From positions 2,981,501-3,045,500 of the forward strand of contig NC_088310.1 in assembly GCF_910592395.1 (NCBI RefSeq): a stretch of 64,000 nucleotides of DNA, given 5' to 3'. The position numbers were made by a program, and so were the translations under genes. This stretch comes from Lineus longissimus (taxonomy: Eukaryota; Nemertea; Pilidiophora; Heteronemertea; Lineidae). This document shows positions 13,381-26,200 of this stretch, piece by piece. The notes beneath the pieces are model-generated. The model saw only the letters and a program-made list of their open reading frames with translations, had not been told where the DNA came from and did not search any database. Each line of letters starts with the position of its first letter. Within the stretch, counting starts at the first letter, position 1.

Positions 13381-14614
13381 TTGAAAACAGCCCATTAAAG
13401 TTATTAAAAGAGTATTTTTCAAAGAGTACCGTAGTAGATTATGTTTGTGAGGAGAGGACTTCACTTGGGAAAAATTCTCAGAGATGGTTTTTTCTCAGAA
13501 CAGTTTCTTGACTCGTGATATTTCGTTATTTCGAGTGATGTCTGAGAATTGTTTGGCCGAGGTGTCATGAGAATACCCTGACCCTTCGTGAAGAGGGTTT
13601 GGAACATGATAGCTTGGATCTCTCTGCAATTCCAAGATGACACCAAAGACATTTCACTAACTGAAGTGAATGGGGACCTTTGGTTCGGAGTCCGGAGAAT
13701 TGAGCAAATGTCACTGGATTGTATTAACAAAGATCTGCATTCGAGAATAACAGCAAAGAACCTGGCCAAAAGTGCTGACTGGACATAAAGGGAACTCGTA
13801 CAAGGAGTACATTACACAGAGCTTCACTTCGGAGGCGAAATGCCCTCTGGAAAGCTGCAGAATCCCTAAGGGCCTGACCCATGTCTCAGATATTCAAACC
13901 CTTACTTTGATCCCGGTAGGTCAGTGTTCATCCAACGGTTTGATGGATCAATAGGTTAAACTGTACCAGAGGCAGGCAGATTCGTTTTCAAATATTCTCC
14001 ATGGCTCTTGGGGCATCATAGGTTATGTAGGGTTAGCAAAAGTGAGGTGATCTAAAATAATATACTAAAGGTAGTTTCCTTGATTGATTTTTTAAAAATT
14101 TCATCCATTCTGAAAATATTTTTATTGAAAGGTTATCCTTGATAATGTAGAGATTGCTCACTCATTCGAGGCCCTTAAAGGCTGGGTCAACCTGACCCCA
14201 CAAATCTTGCCTTGTTACACCAAATTATGGATATTTGGTACTCAGGAATGAACAAACACTTCCATGCCAAGTTATGCAACGTTGGATGAGGATGAGGTAT
14301 TCTAGGATAACTGTCTACAGGGCATGGCCAGTGTGGAGCCAGCACAGCCAGAGGAGACAAGGACAAGACTCAGGGCAATGCTGATAGAGCATTGAAAGAG
14401 ACAGGGTCAAGACCTTGAACAGTTTTCAGTGAAAACAACTGTTACATGGCATCAATTTGAGGTTCTTTGGTGCAAGAGAAATGTGACATGCCGCTTTCTT
14501 TCAAAACCCCATGACAGCGCTCATTTCAAAACGTTTCTACAGCTCTGCTTTGTGTCGACAGAACACCTTTTAGTTCCTCATCAATACAAATGGTTCTTGC
14601 ATGACATAATTCCT

Positions 14615-14708
14615 AAACAAACAAACAAACCAGTAGTTTACTTCAAAAAAAGTCTTTGTTGTTTACTGATCCAACAAATAAATACAACAATGACAAAGCC
14701 CCCCCCCC
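14615..14708 (+). repeat. Simple repeats: (ACAA)n and a C-run
   Basis: A short AAAC/ACAA microsatellite lies at about 14,614-14,630, and a run of nine or ten C bases at about 14,700-14,708. A TATGT repeat (ATGTTATGTTATGTTATG) follows at about 14,918-14,935. Confidence 0.7.
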
Positions 14709-14989
14709 AAATATAATTTCAATAAGCCAAGCCTTGCGACAACAGGATGACATGGTGAACAGGTGCAAAAGTAGGACAGAAAACAACCGGGCTCACGGAC
14801 TGACTATTGGGGAATAAAAACAACTCCTGTTCCTAAACCTGGGGGAATGCCCTCAGCTTTCTTATGACAGGTGGGTACCAACCCTACCCTGACTAGCATG
14901 ACAAGGGAAGGAGAAATATGTTATGTTATGTTATGTTTCATGTCCATGTTGTAGGACAGTTGTGGTTCGTAGATTCCTCCCCGGAACGA

Positions 14990-15180
14990 CTGACAGAGCT
15001 CACCTACTTGCCAAAAGTGGAAGGCAACATCAGAAAGGGAAGCAAAGATGCTACTGAAACACTTGAGGAACAAGAGAAGACGGGTTGGTTTACAAGAGAC
15101 ATACGTCTGGTTCTGTAGACAGCCAGGAAAAGCAAATCAAATGCTGATAAGAAGAAGATGTCCCAAGTGCCACCAATTGT
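14990..15180 (+). repeat. Dispersed repeat, copy A (related to 26.75-26.87 kb)
   Basis: A block of about 100 bases resembles 26,760-26,870 in the same orientation. Shared landmarks, in order, are CAAGAGA, GGTTTA, AGAGACAT, CTGGTTCTG, CAAATCAAATGCT and AAGAAGAAG. In frame both read RDI(R/G)LVL. The similarity is diverged and the family is unknown. It may be a SINE body or remnant of a larger element. Confidence 0.45.
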
Positions 15181-17907
15181 GTTTTTAGGGGCAAACATTA
15201 ACCTCTTTACTCCACATCTGATTCCAAGACCTAAATAGGAGAGAAGAAAGCATCAAACATGCCAGAAACAAACAGTCAAATTTGTTGGTCCTTGGCCTCA
15301 AACATTCTACATGCAGATCACAACCCCTCCGACAGCGATATTTAGCCAAAAGCACCAAGAGGGTCTGTGTACACATGGTGTTGCGCTGTTGACTGTTCCG
15401 GAGCATTCAGATTGATGCAACGAGCAACTTGTGACACCCTCTGGGCCACGACAGGTGAAACCAGATACAACTTTTGTTTCCATGTATTCCTGGCGAACGT
15501 TCACGCATTCCTCCCAGGCCGAGACTGTGTCTGTCAGTATGGAGATTACTCCGCTCTTCCACACCTCTCCCACATGTCCCAAGCTCAAGGAGAAAACAGG
15601 GAGTCAACCTAACAGAACAACTGAAGCAACACACAAACAAATTTAGACTGGCACGACATTTACCAAAATAAGAAAAGCTAAGACAACCTCTGAAATAAGG
15701 TGTCTTTACAGAACTAATGTAGTAAGTTAATTTGAAATTCATTCATTCAATTTTAGTAAATCTTATCCAAATTGAGATTATCCACATAAAGTTTCTTTAA
15801 AAATTTAAACGTACGCAAAAGGTTTAATCTGTGTACAACGTGTCTAATATGAAATGTGTTGGGATTATCATGAGTCTCATTCGCCCGTTTGCTAACACAT
15901 CAAGTATGTTGCTTTACCAGATTACGACTGTTTTATTCCTGTTTATTTCTCCTAGTGGGCGGGAATTTCATGTCTTAGCGCGGCTTAACCTCAAACTCGG
16001 GTCAAACGAGATTGGTGCATTATATATTAGAATCGTAAGCCTCCCTTGAAAATATTTACAATGAATTTACTGACTTATTGGTCATCCTCCCAAAGCAGGC
16101 CTTTCAATCGTTTAAACAATCCAAGGACCTGCTAAGGGAGGATGTAAATGTACCCGTTGCACCTATGATTTCAGTCGTGTGGAGTTGTTAGGCCACAGGT
16201 AAAATCTGCCGCAGTTGCAATGAGAGACAGCAGAGAGATTTTTCGAAGCAGAAATTTGCTGATCGTGGGAACTGTCCACTTGATTTCAGCCATGACTGAC
16301 CATCAATCAATTGAGACTATACCATAGCATTTACCCCTCAATCAGCTCATTTGATATCAAAACATAGTAAGTCAACCTGTTTTTCTTATGCGCATTTGTT
16401 TTCAGTGAGCGCACAGGAGAGTAATTTTCTAAACGCAAGTGGCACCAGACAAGTCAAAGGAACCTGGTCAATCAAAAACCGTTATATCACAAAATCAGTG
16501 CAAAACAATTTTGACCTGAGCACAATTGGATAGCTCTCGGCCACTTTTTCAACAGTTCAACCAATCTTTTCAACAAAAAAGCATGACTTAATTAACTCAA
16601 AGGTGTAGTTACTCGACCTGGTCAAATTTGGCCACGGCCCAGGACCCCTGTCATGTCTTTTCTTCGCGTAGGCAAAACAAGAATAGCCACAAGTTGATTG
16701 AGTCACCCATTTCTCCCCTGTTTTATGGATGACCAATGAAGGGGAAACTCCCAAAAGAAAGTAAAGTTGAAGGGGAAAGGAAACAATGGGGTCTGACGGG
16801 CATGAAGGGGCTACAGGTTCTTTATTGACATTCCAAGGGTCAAACAAGTGCTTTCTCTCACCACATGGTTATATCATTGGAAAACACATGATTTGTGGAA
16901 AGTTTATATGGTGAGAAAATCAACCTGGGGAACCAGGTCAAAATGCTGCATCAAAGACAACTCTTGTTGTGTTAATGACACAGAAATTATGTTTAAAAAA
17001 ATCAAATTGAAAGTTACTGTTATTACAGTGAACAGTTCAGATAAGTTCACTGGAGGTCAATAATTTAGTTGTTGCGTTGGTGTTATGTGACTTCACAATT
17101 GACAAAATGACCCAATGGTTCAGGCCCCAGCTCCAAGAGGAAAACAGAGGTTCCATAGTTGACCAATAGGGGCAGACACCTGATGGTCTTGATAACTACT
17201 ACAGAGGCTGTCTACTTCTTTAATACATTGGGGTTGGAAACATCGAAATTTGCTCAGTTTTTTTCTTAAAAACCTGAATGGGTTAACAGCCCCCATGTAC
17301 ATAACATTGTACTTCTGACTTCAGAACACAAATCAAATGAACCGGACTCGTTCAATTCAGGGGATATTTTCATTAGGAACAAACAAGCACAACTCATCAA
17401 AAGGGCCTCTGGCATGGTCTATATTACAACTACAACACACCAATAAAAGGGCCTAAATCAATGAACCACATGCATCAATACTAGGCCTACGTGTTATTTT
17501 CTCAACAAACACGACCCAGCCACTGAAAAACATATCGAGAGCTTTCAACCAACAGAACATGTTCATATCGAGTCAACTTGGAAATTGTCCGACTTGGTCA
17601 AACATGCGTGTTACCTCATCGGGAATGGCCCGCCATTTATTTTCGCCAAGGCGACATTTTTCACGAGTAGGCCAATATTTATCAATGGAAACCCTTCCCC
17701 AAAGACACAACATACAAGGCAATTAAGTCTGTCAACAACAACTTTCAATAGACTTTACGCATGGTTAGGAAATTTGTTTGCTTTTTGCATGAATGTGTAA
17801 CCCATTCTCTTCCAAAATGATATCTGGATCAAAATGGGCTGCAACTTTTCCAGCTAGCTTTTGTGTTTTCCAAATGTTTTCTTTCAAAATTTTGCATCTG
17901 ATATGTC

Positions 17908-17920
17908 TCTCTCTCTCTAC
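17908..17920 (+). repeat. CT dinucleotide microsatellite
   Basis: A CTCTCTCTCTCT run of about 12 bases. On the minus strand it reads as GA, so it is not a polypyrimidine tract for the gene here. Confidence 0.7.
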
Positions 17921-20116
17921 GTCCCATGATTGCATAATCCCTAACTGTGTCATATGTGACATCGCAAAGAACATCCAATGTCACTATACGTTAGTCACTT
18001 CTGCCTATGATTTTGTCAAAAATTTCTGAATCTAAAACTTTCATTTCTGCAAAATGTCCTAAAATGAAACCTCCCTGTCAGAATTATAGATAAATCACAA
18101 ATGAAAAACTGGCCTTTGACACCCGTGTCAATATTGTATGTTTGCCATTTTCTGGCCGAGAGAGCTAATATGTCTACCTCTCCCAGGGGGATTGTTCCCT
18201 TGCCAAACAAGGCAGCAGGATATCCTGTACGCCACCTGGCATGAGGGGCCCATTGAAGTGGCAGAATCAGCTAAGAGTGAGGACCAGGTTTTAACAAAGT
18301 ACAGCCATCATCAAATCGTATTTGCCAGCCCTAGCAAAAAACAGACAGGTTCTTTCGCATGCCATGCTTGTGTTTATTGGCAAGGACAGAGATCCAATCC
18401 TAACACCTTCTGATTCAATAATCATATATGTATTTTTGTTAGTCAATATCTATCATGGAGTAAAAGACTCAAGACAAAATTTCACCTTTAAAAGCAAAAT
18501 TCAGTGCTGCCACCTTCCATCAAGAGGAAGAACTAGTTAAACCCCCATCAAAATATTAACTCTCTCAATCTGCAGATGATCCCGCTAATCTACAAACTCT
18601 GTAGGAATAAACTGATTATGGAATAATAGTATTTCTGGATAGAAAATCAAGTGAGAAATCCAGTTAAATTGTATTAGAACCGGATGAGAGCAGAAAAGGT
18701 GACAGATCAATAAAATTTCTCAAAATCCAAAGCTGGTGAAAAATCCCTTCATTTTTCAACTGGGTCAAATTTGAGTGACAAGCATTAGATATACTACTCC
18801 AATTAGTTTGCTATTTCAAAATATAAGACTAAAGCCACTGAACACCCTGAAATCTTTTCCCACATCAGACAGTCAGAACCAGACCAGCTGGTCCCCCTCC
18901 CTTATTCCCCATCTTCCCAAGTTTTGCCACAAAGAAGGCAAATTTACTTAGTTTTATGCTACAGACAGATACTTCATTTAGACGGGAATATCCCAAGCAA
19001 ATTTGACCAATTGGCTACAATATCATTGGGATCGGCTGAGACGACACCGGCACAAACTTCCGAAGGAAACTCGAGGATTGCCGTATTTGTCACATCTATT
19101 AACTCCCCAAACAAATTATCCGGTCTAAATTTACAAATTTTGTATCATCTATTCGAAGGACGGAACATCCTTGACGACATTCCAGGAATTTTTCTAGCAT
19201 TCTTGAAATCAGGGCCAACAAACACTCGAGTGTTACAGAGACCACTCAGAGATAGATTTCCATAAATTTCTATCGCTGGAACAATGTCTTTGCTTGTGAG
19301 AACGGGCATCAAAACCACAAAGCCATGACCATTTGTTTCAATCTGCCCGTCTCCGATACATAATATAACACTGTATACCCTAAACAGGGAAACTCCATAG
19401 CAAGCAAGCTGTTAGCTTAAAGGAGCACCACCCCTTTCATTGGAAATATCCGTCCAAGACATAGTCCTTGGAAAGTGATTGAATGCTGAAGACAGTCAAG
19501 CTATCATAGTTTGATGATATCAATTTTGCTGATTTCCCCCCAATTTCTTTCATTTAAAACTGAGACTTATCCTTTCGTTCAAAGTGAAGTGGTAGTACAG
19601 GTGGCCTAGACTAGAACACAACGTACTGAGCATTTTAACCCCTCAGATGATAGATAATCTTCATCCCAAACCATTCCAAGCAGCCAGGGTGTGCATTCTA
19701 CCTGGAACAGCCACCACAGTATCTAATTTGAAAGTACAAGATTCTGGACTCTGGCTGACAGGACACTTCAGCGACCAGCACTACACTTAACGAAACACGA
19801 GACTATTTGATTCCGTTTAATTACTCGCGCTATCAATTGTTTCGATAGAATGTAACCGGCTGAGGCGAGTAGCGGTGAGGTAACATTGCCACATTCCATT
19901 TAGGATGGAACAAGATTTCACTTTCACCACGATGTTGTTCATTTTGGGATGGGTATCGCTGTTTATGTGAAATGAAATATTCTGCTGAGAAGGGATCCAA
20001 GTTATCAAGGCAAGTGATACAAAAGAAAGGAACAATGACAGTTGATGAGCCCAAGTGTCAACCTTTTGGAAAGTGTTCACTGTTACTTGTTACAAAGGGA
20101 ATGAAATAGCACTTAC

Positions 20117-20231
20117 GCCCTCTCCTGGTTGTCTAAGTGTTGAACGAGCTCGTCCCGTTTATTCACGATTGCCACGAGTTCCTCCAGGAGGAGTTTCTCT
20201 CGTTTCTTTTGGGCTTCAGTCTTCTGCCAAT
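20117..20231 (-). CDS. EHBP1: EHBP1 exon 15: bMERB domain, last helix seen
   Basis: The acceptor TTTACAG precedes the exon and the donor GTAAGT follows. With the G carried from exon 14 it reads [19 protein letters not shown], continuing to [16 protein letters not shown] and an incomplete Ala codon. This is the conserved C-terminal helix of the bMERB Rab-binding domain, with its VNKRDxLV signature. Family members continue with an acidic EEEDE-type tail, which was not found in the window. Confidence 0.95.
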
Positions 20232-23200
20232 CTGTAAAGATAGAATACATGACACAGATGAGAAATTATGTTTTGTGTGTGTAAAGGAGCTCTACTGACA
20301 TAGGTTTTCTCGCAGTCTCTAGTTTCCTCCTACATTACAAGCTATTCAAAGTACAGGTTCAATTATACCATGCGATGAAAAGTTGTTCTTTCAATCAACA
20401 AGAAAAACATGACAATATCACAATAAATTTCGAATAAAATCTAACAGCATGAAGATATGTAACACGCAATTAGATGAGACTCAAACACAAATATAATTAG
20501 CATAATTAAGTCACCTTCGATTGAAATGAATAAGTCATAAAATGGAGACATACAGAAATGAACAATGCCTTGTTGTTATGATTTCCGCGGCAATAAAATC
20601 GCACATCGAAGTTTCATTTCCTCTCAGAATAGAATGATGCAAACTTCACGTGTCAGGAATTAAACTCTTGCATGTCGGGGCAACAATTAGTGCGATGACT
20701 TTTAATGTTATTGTATGAATACAAGTAAAACATGGGAAACTGAAGACTACCCTGCGGCATTAATAGTCTGGAGATAGAGCCAATTTAACCCTTTAAAATA
20801 GAGAGATTGTTGCTATTCATGCAAAAAAGTTCGAGTAGGAGTACTTATAACTTCATGAAATTGGCATCTCTTTTGTGTGTCTGTCAATCCGACAATCAGC
20901 CAAATCTGCTAAAAAAACACATTGCATTTGCCCCCCCCCCCAGCTGTACTACAACTGCCCCACTATATCCTCTTTTTCCCCTGTAAACAAATTCGGACAA
21001 AAACTGAACTGATGAGAGTAATATGCAAAACACTCCAAAACCATCCCCAGCGAAAAAAGAAGCAATGACCCAAAAGTTTCACATCCTCAATTTGACACAA
21101 CTAACATGCCGAATTTGAAAAAAAACACAGAATATCCAAAAATCGTCACAAAAGACGAAAGAAAACTGTTAGTCCAAACCAGCAGCTCCCAATTCTGATT
21201 CTTACGGTCTGTAGCCGCAGTATTTATATGAAAAGTACAGATAGAATTTTATTAAATCTAGATTACAAAAGCTTAAAGTCTCAGCCCCAAAGCCTTAAGC
21301 TATGCACTGCCGTCATCACAGCTTGCACCTGACATGCTAGCTAAAGGAGCCGAGCCGACCAGGACTTCCAATACACAACTTGAAATCCAAAAATCAAAAT
21401 TTCAAAACAATTTTTCTCCGAAGAAAACCTATATTGGAAATATTTTGAGGAAGAAGTACAAGAAATTAACATTGGAATTCATTTCAATTTGATTTTCTTG
21501 TTTTATCGACGTTTCTACGGCATACTTTCCGCCTGGGAAAATGGCGGTGGGTGAACAGCAGGATGAGTCAAACATAATCCCTACCCTGTGATCTTACATT
21601 TCCCCCGCAATTATGACATGTATAAATTTCCAATATTCCTCCAATATTTCCATGTCACCATATGTTAGCATCAAAGCGCATTATGGCCTGTTCACAGAAA
21701 GTTCCTGTGCATTGCAAAGTTTGCATATAGTTGTTTCAGAAATAAAAATCTCCACTTCAAATTTAAAGATGCTTCAGACTATTCACATTTATATAGGGTT
21801 TTTTTACTTAAAGGGTTAAAAGTGGCAATGTCTCACAGCCCCCTCACCATGTTTGCAAACAACCCTCTTCTGCCAGACAGCAGGACAAAGGGACCCTGGC
21901 GACACTGGGGTCAAGAGGAACAAACCCTTACTCAGAATCAGGGCTCAAACTGCCACACCAAATTTCGAAACACTCAAAGGGGTCGCTCAGCAAAAAGGGT
22001 CAGAACAAGTTGGGGCTGAACCAACCATGCAAAAGACTTGAACCCACATATTGCCCAGATCACTGCGCCGGTACCCCAAGGCCCCCACTTGAATGAGCGA
22101 TGACCAAAAAGGTCTTAAACGGAGCTCGATTAGCAACAGTCTACCTCGACTCAGGAATTGCTATGCGTATTTTGATTGGCCCCTCCGACTGGGGGAGTTG
22201 GAGAAAAACTTGATGAAATAAGTGAGGTCTCCCATCCACCCAAAGACATGACTGAAAGACACAGAACTACATGTAGACCCATCTAAACTCTCCACCGAAG
22301 CCCATCAATAATCATGATGACAATAGACATAATAACGTGGTATGATGCTCATAAAAAGAAAATTATCGCGAGGCGGACGTCCTCAGAAATAAAAATGCGT
22401 CCATCACTGATGCATGTGCCATTATCAATACAGGCCAGAATGATAGGGTTCAATTGCAGAAAACATGGTAGCGTGTTGTCATGAATGAATTCGAAGTAGG
22501 AGTTTATAATGTTTTCCGGTCGCCATTTCATAGCCGAATGTTAATATGAGGTCAAATGCAATGCCACCTAAACTTACAATGAAGAAACGTGCCAGATTTC
22601 AGAAATTACGTTTTGAGGATCAAGTGCAAATTGTACAAAGGAGAGTGAATGAATCTCTTTATATAATGCCCCTAGGGAAGAACTGTTTAATAACGTCTAA
22701 TTTTTGGTGGCTGTCAACTGCGACTCCGAGTTATGCAATTGAACACTACAACATCTGTAGAAACAAGACATGTCTATCAGAAGATTCATGAGGCACCAAT
22801 CCACGCCGAATCAAAAGAATCATGAGGTACCAATCCTCGCTGGAACAGAAACATAAACACTAGCAGTGACACTGAAGGACCATTAGCCTGGAAATGTTCA
22901 TAAGCTCAAGGGTTCTCCATGGCGCTGTGATCACCGTCCATAAAACGTGGAGGGCTTTTAGTATCGAGGGGATCCACACCGCTAGCAACTCTCCAGTCGT
23001 TCTTACACTCAAGAGAGACGTTTCACAACATACTCCCGACAAGTGAATGTTTTCTACGAATGCGCGTCATTTTGTCCATTTGTACGATTGCGACAGAAAA
23101 GTGGCTATGGAATTGTTTTTGTCAAAGCTAAGTCATGTTATTATGCATCTAGTGTTACAAGCTTCATTTTTAACGATTTTGTGTACTTTTTGCTAGCCGC

Positions 23201-26200
23201 TTGCAAACTAGCAAAATGACCTGGTTCACCAAGTTCAGACGCTCAAGGCGAACCGACTGATATTTTGCATCTGCCAAAACCACAAAACCAATCATTTCTA
23301 ATCAGCTTATCGAAGAATGTCGTCTGATTAAATTGCGACATATGAATCAGACGCATATACTGCACCAATGCGCACACGATAAATTGGATATCTGCCATCG
23401 AGATCGAAAATGTTTTACTCCGAATCGGTCCATCAAAGAGATGGCACTATTTGCAATTAATATTACATACGGTATGAAATGAATCCTATAGCATTTCAAA
23501 GAGATATGTTTTGAAAAATTGCCAAAAAGCACCTTTTAGCATGGTAGTTTAGGCAAAAGAACATAGGACAGGTGATTCTGTTTCCCAACATTGTTCATAA
23601 AGTCTAAGATGACAGTTATGGAACCAGTATCCCAGAGGAGTGTGGATGCTGTTGACACTGCATGTGCAATTCTGAAATTTCACGGTCAGATTACCTGACT
23701 TTGGGATGAGCAGTCTCACAGCATGGAGAGGCCCCCCCCATCTCATACTTTACCTAGAATGAATTACTTTAGAATGAAAGAGACCAGTGACGCTCATCCC
23801 AAACCCGCCGACACAAAACGCGACAACCAGTTATAACAATCATGGCTATTGTGATAGGTCATTAGCAAATGAACGAGCTCTTTAACGAAGTATGAAACAT
23901 TAGATTATGATTAGCCCATTGTCGTTAGCTAGGTCTGATGCGAACTTCGCCAGATGCTAAGTGCCGTCGAGTTCTAAGACGTCTGACGACTTCAGCAGTA
24001 GCTCTGCGGCATCCAAAATATTTTCCCTAATGAATGTCTTGGCAAAAAGCAATTGAGTGTTTTGAAAATATTGAATCAGTCTGTAATTTTGAATCAGACG
24101 GTGAGATATTTTCATCTGAATACGTTCTAATTATTTTGAGAAGTTACCATTATCAGTTTGGAGGCAGAAGTTTTGTGGTCCATTTTCACATTGTAAAAGC
24201 ATCAAACTCAACAAAGTCCAGCAATAACATGCAAATATGACTAGTAAAATATTACATCTTGAAATACGAAAATGAGATCAGTCAATTAATATAACCCAAA
24301 ATCCACAAATTATTTGATAAAATTACAGAAACTTGACCAGAACTTGGAAACAAATACACTCCCATCAAATAAACTTGAAAGGCACTTGGCTATTTCATTC
24401 TATTCTTATAACTCGCCAAGAAAAATTAAAACCACAAAGCGAGGGCAGTGCAAGGTTACCAAATATTAGTGCTGAGCCAGACCACTCAACAAGCTCTTAC
24501 CCGTCCAAATATACCAGTGGTAAAACAAGTGCAAACAGTTAGGGACACACTTCCAAATCTGTCGAGTGAGGTTGGACAACTGGCCATTATGAAACGATAC
24601 GATTCCACCCCAAAAGGATGAGTCAAACCACAGAAAAGATGCATTTTTGTGCAAGAGATTTTGAAAAGTGTGTTGATGCATTTTCTCAACAGTTCAACTG
24701 GGCCCTACAGCATGGTCTTGAAAAACATGCCATGTTTATTTTGCGAATTTTTTCTCTGCGGATGGTCCAAAATAACTGTTAATGGATCGCAATTTTTTCT
24801 CTCCATTTTTCTCGACAATGTGCATCAGCAATCTGATTGGCTGAATTGAAACGGTCAAAGTGGGGTCATAGATGATATTTCTTCCCCGCCTAGGTACCCT
24901 CAGGTGCTATCTCTAAGTGACACTTTGAAAGTATTGGCGATGGTTAGATCTGCCCACTTCATTGTCCGATTATTGAACTAGCTTTTTAAGGTCTTTACGC
25001 ACAACAATAAAATGCCGTAAAGTTTGTTCCGATTTTTTTCTCGCGTGTCAATTTATGGTAAAAGTGCGTGTAGGAGCTTTACTCATATCACCCAGGGCCA
25101 TTTGAGCATAATTATGCTGCATTAAAATTTCGAAAATTTGGCAAAAAAGTGAGAAAAAGTGCAAACAGATTTTTAGGAATAAATCCCATCAATTTTAGTT
25201 CTTGTTTATTGCTCGGGGCACTTTAGGTAAAAAAACAACGAGGGAGGTATAAAATGTAGCGTCCAAAGTAGATTGAAAACCGTGAAGAAAAAATTTGAAC
25301 ATCTCAAGAGAAAAAAAGAGTTCCCCAAAAAAACAATCCGATCCAAAATCCTATCACCCATGAGAAGATGATGTTGTTAAACTCAAAAGTTGCAACTATT
25401 TCAAATATTTGGCAGAAGAAATAAATCCTTCGCTAAGCCTAGTAAGGAGATTTGATTTTATTGAGCCAGAAATCGTCTTTGCTATGCAATGTGCATAAGA
25501 GTCGGAACACATCTACACTGCTGACTACATGCATCATCAATGACACCCAAAGCGTGTCTCAATCAAATGAGGCTGTTCGGAAGATGTGGCTGAAAGAAAT
25601 GTAACCCTTTCATTGTTTGAGCCGTGTCTCGACCTGTGCCAGCCCTTGTGCCTTTTAGGGCAAGCAAAGGCCCCTTTTTTGTCATGAAGTACTATCTTAA
25701 TTTTGAAAAAGATCATCAAAGACAGTTGTAAACTTGATAAAAAATCATCCAACCTTGGGTAAAACAGCATCATTCAACATGTGACCGGCCCCATCCATTG
25801 AAACACCAAAAAATTTGGGGCTTGGTCCAAACTATTGCCATTGGGTAAACTTATTTTGCCTTGGCAAAGAATGAGGCTTAAGATTAAATTTAATGAGGGT
25901 AGTAAGCTGAGAAAAAATAGACAAAATCATTTTAACAAATATCTTTGATGGGGTGCAGCACGTGATTATCTACCCTGGCAGACTTTGGGGATAAATTTAG
26001 ATAGGTTGGATAAAAAGTTTTTAAAGGGCTTGGCTTGATGAATAGATGTAACTTCTTGACATCACAGGATGCTCCTGGCCGAGATTATCCGTGCGGATAA
26101 AAAACGTGATTACGGAAGACGCACGCCTCTGTCCGTGGTGGAGTTTGCACAAGTTCTTGTTGACGGCTTCCAAAATAACTTTACATGGGTTCGGTCCCCT

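Larger units (their letters stand above)
1..20116. other. Intron or 3' flank of the EHBP1-like gene, no supported exon
   Basis: This stretch follows the last recognised exon in transcript direction. That exon ends in the middle of a codon at a good donor, so at least one more exon must exist. I searched the minus strand for an acceptor followed by an acidic bMERB tail and found none, so the final exon is probably outside the window or too diverged to see by eye. Most open frames here are short and look random in composition. Contents I can support are a near-palindrome at 2,505-2,530, a GC-rich block at 4,760-5,060, a SINE candidate near 6.9 kb, a pogo-like MITE fragment at 8.74 kb, local duplications at 9.7 and 13.3 kb, simple repeats at 14.6-14.9 kb and a CT repeat at 17.91 kb. 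Confidence 0.6.

Noticed and set aside
18924-19265. 113-codon plus-strand open frame
   Set aside because: Looks less random than most, but matches no family I know and has no neighbouring exons on the plus strand; left out as unsupported.
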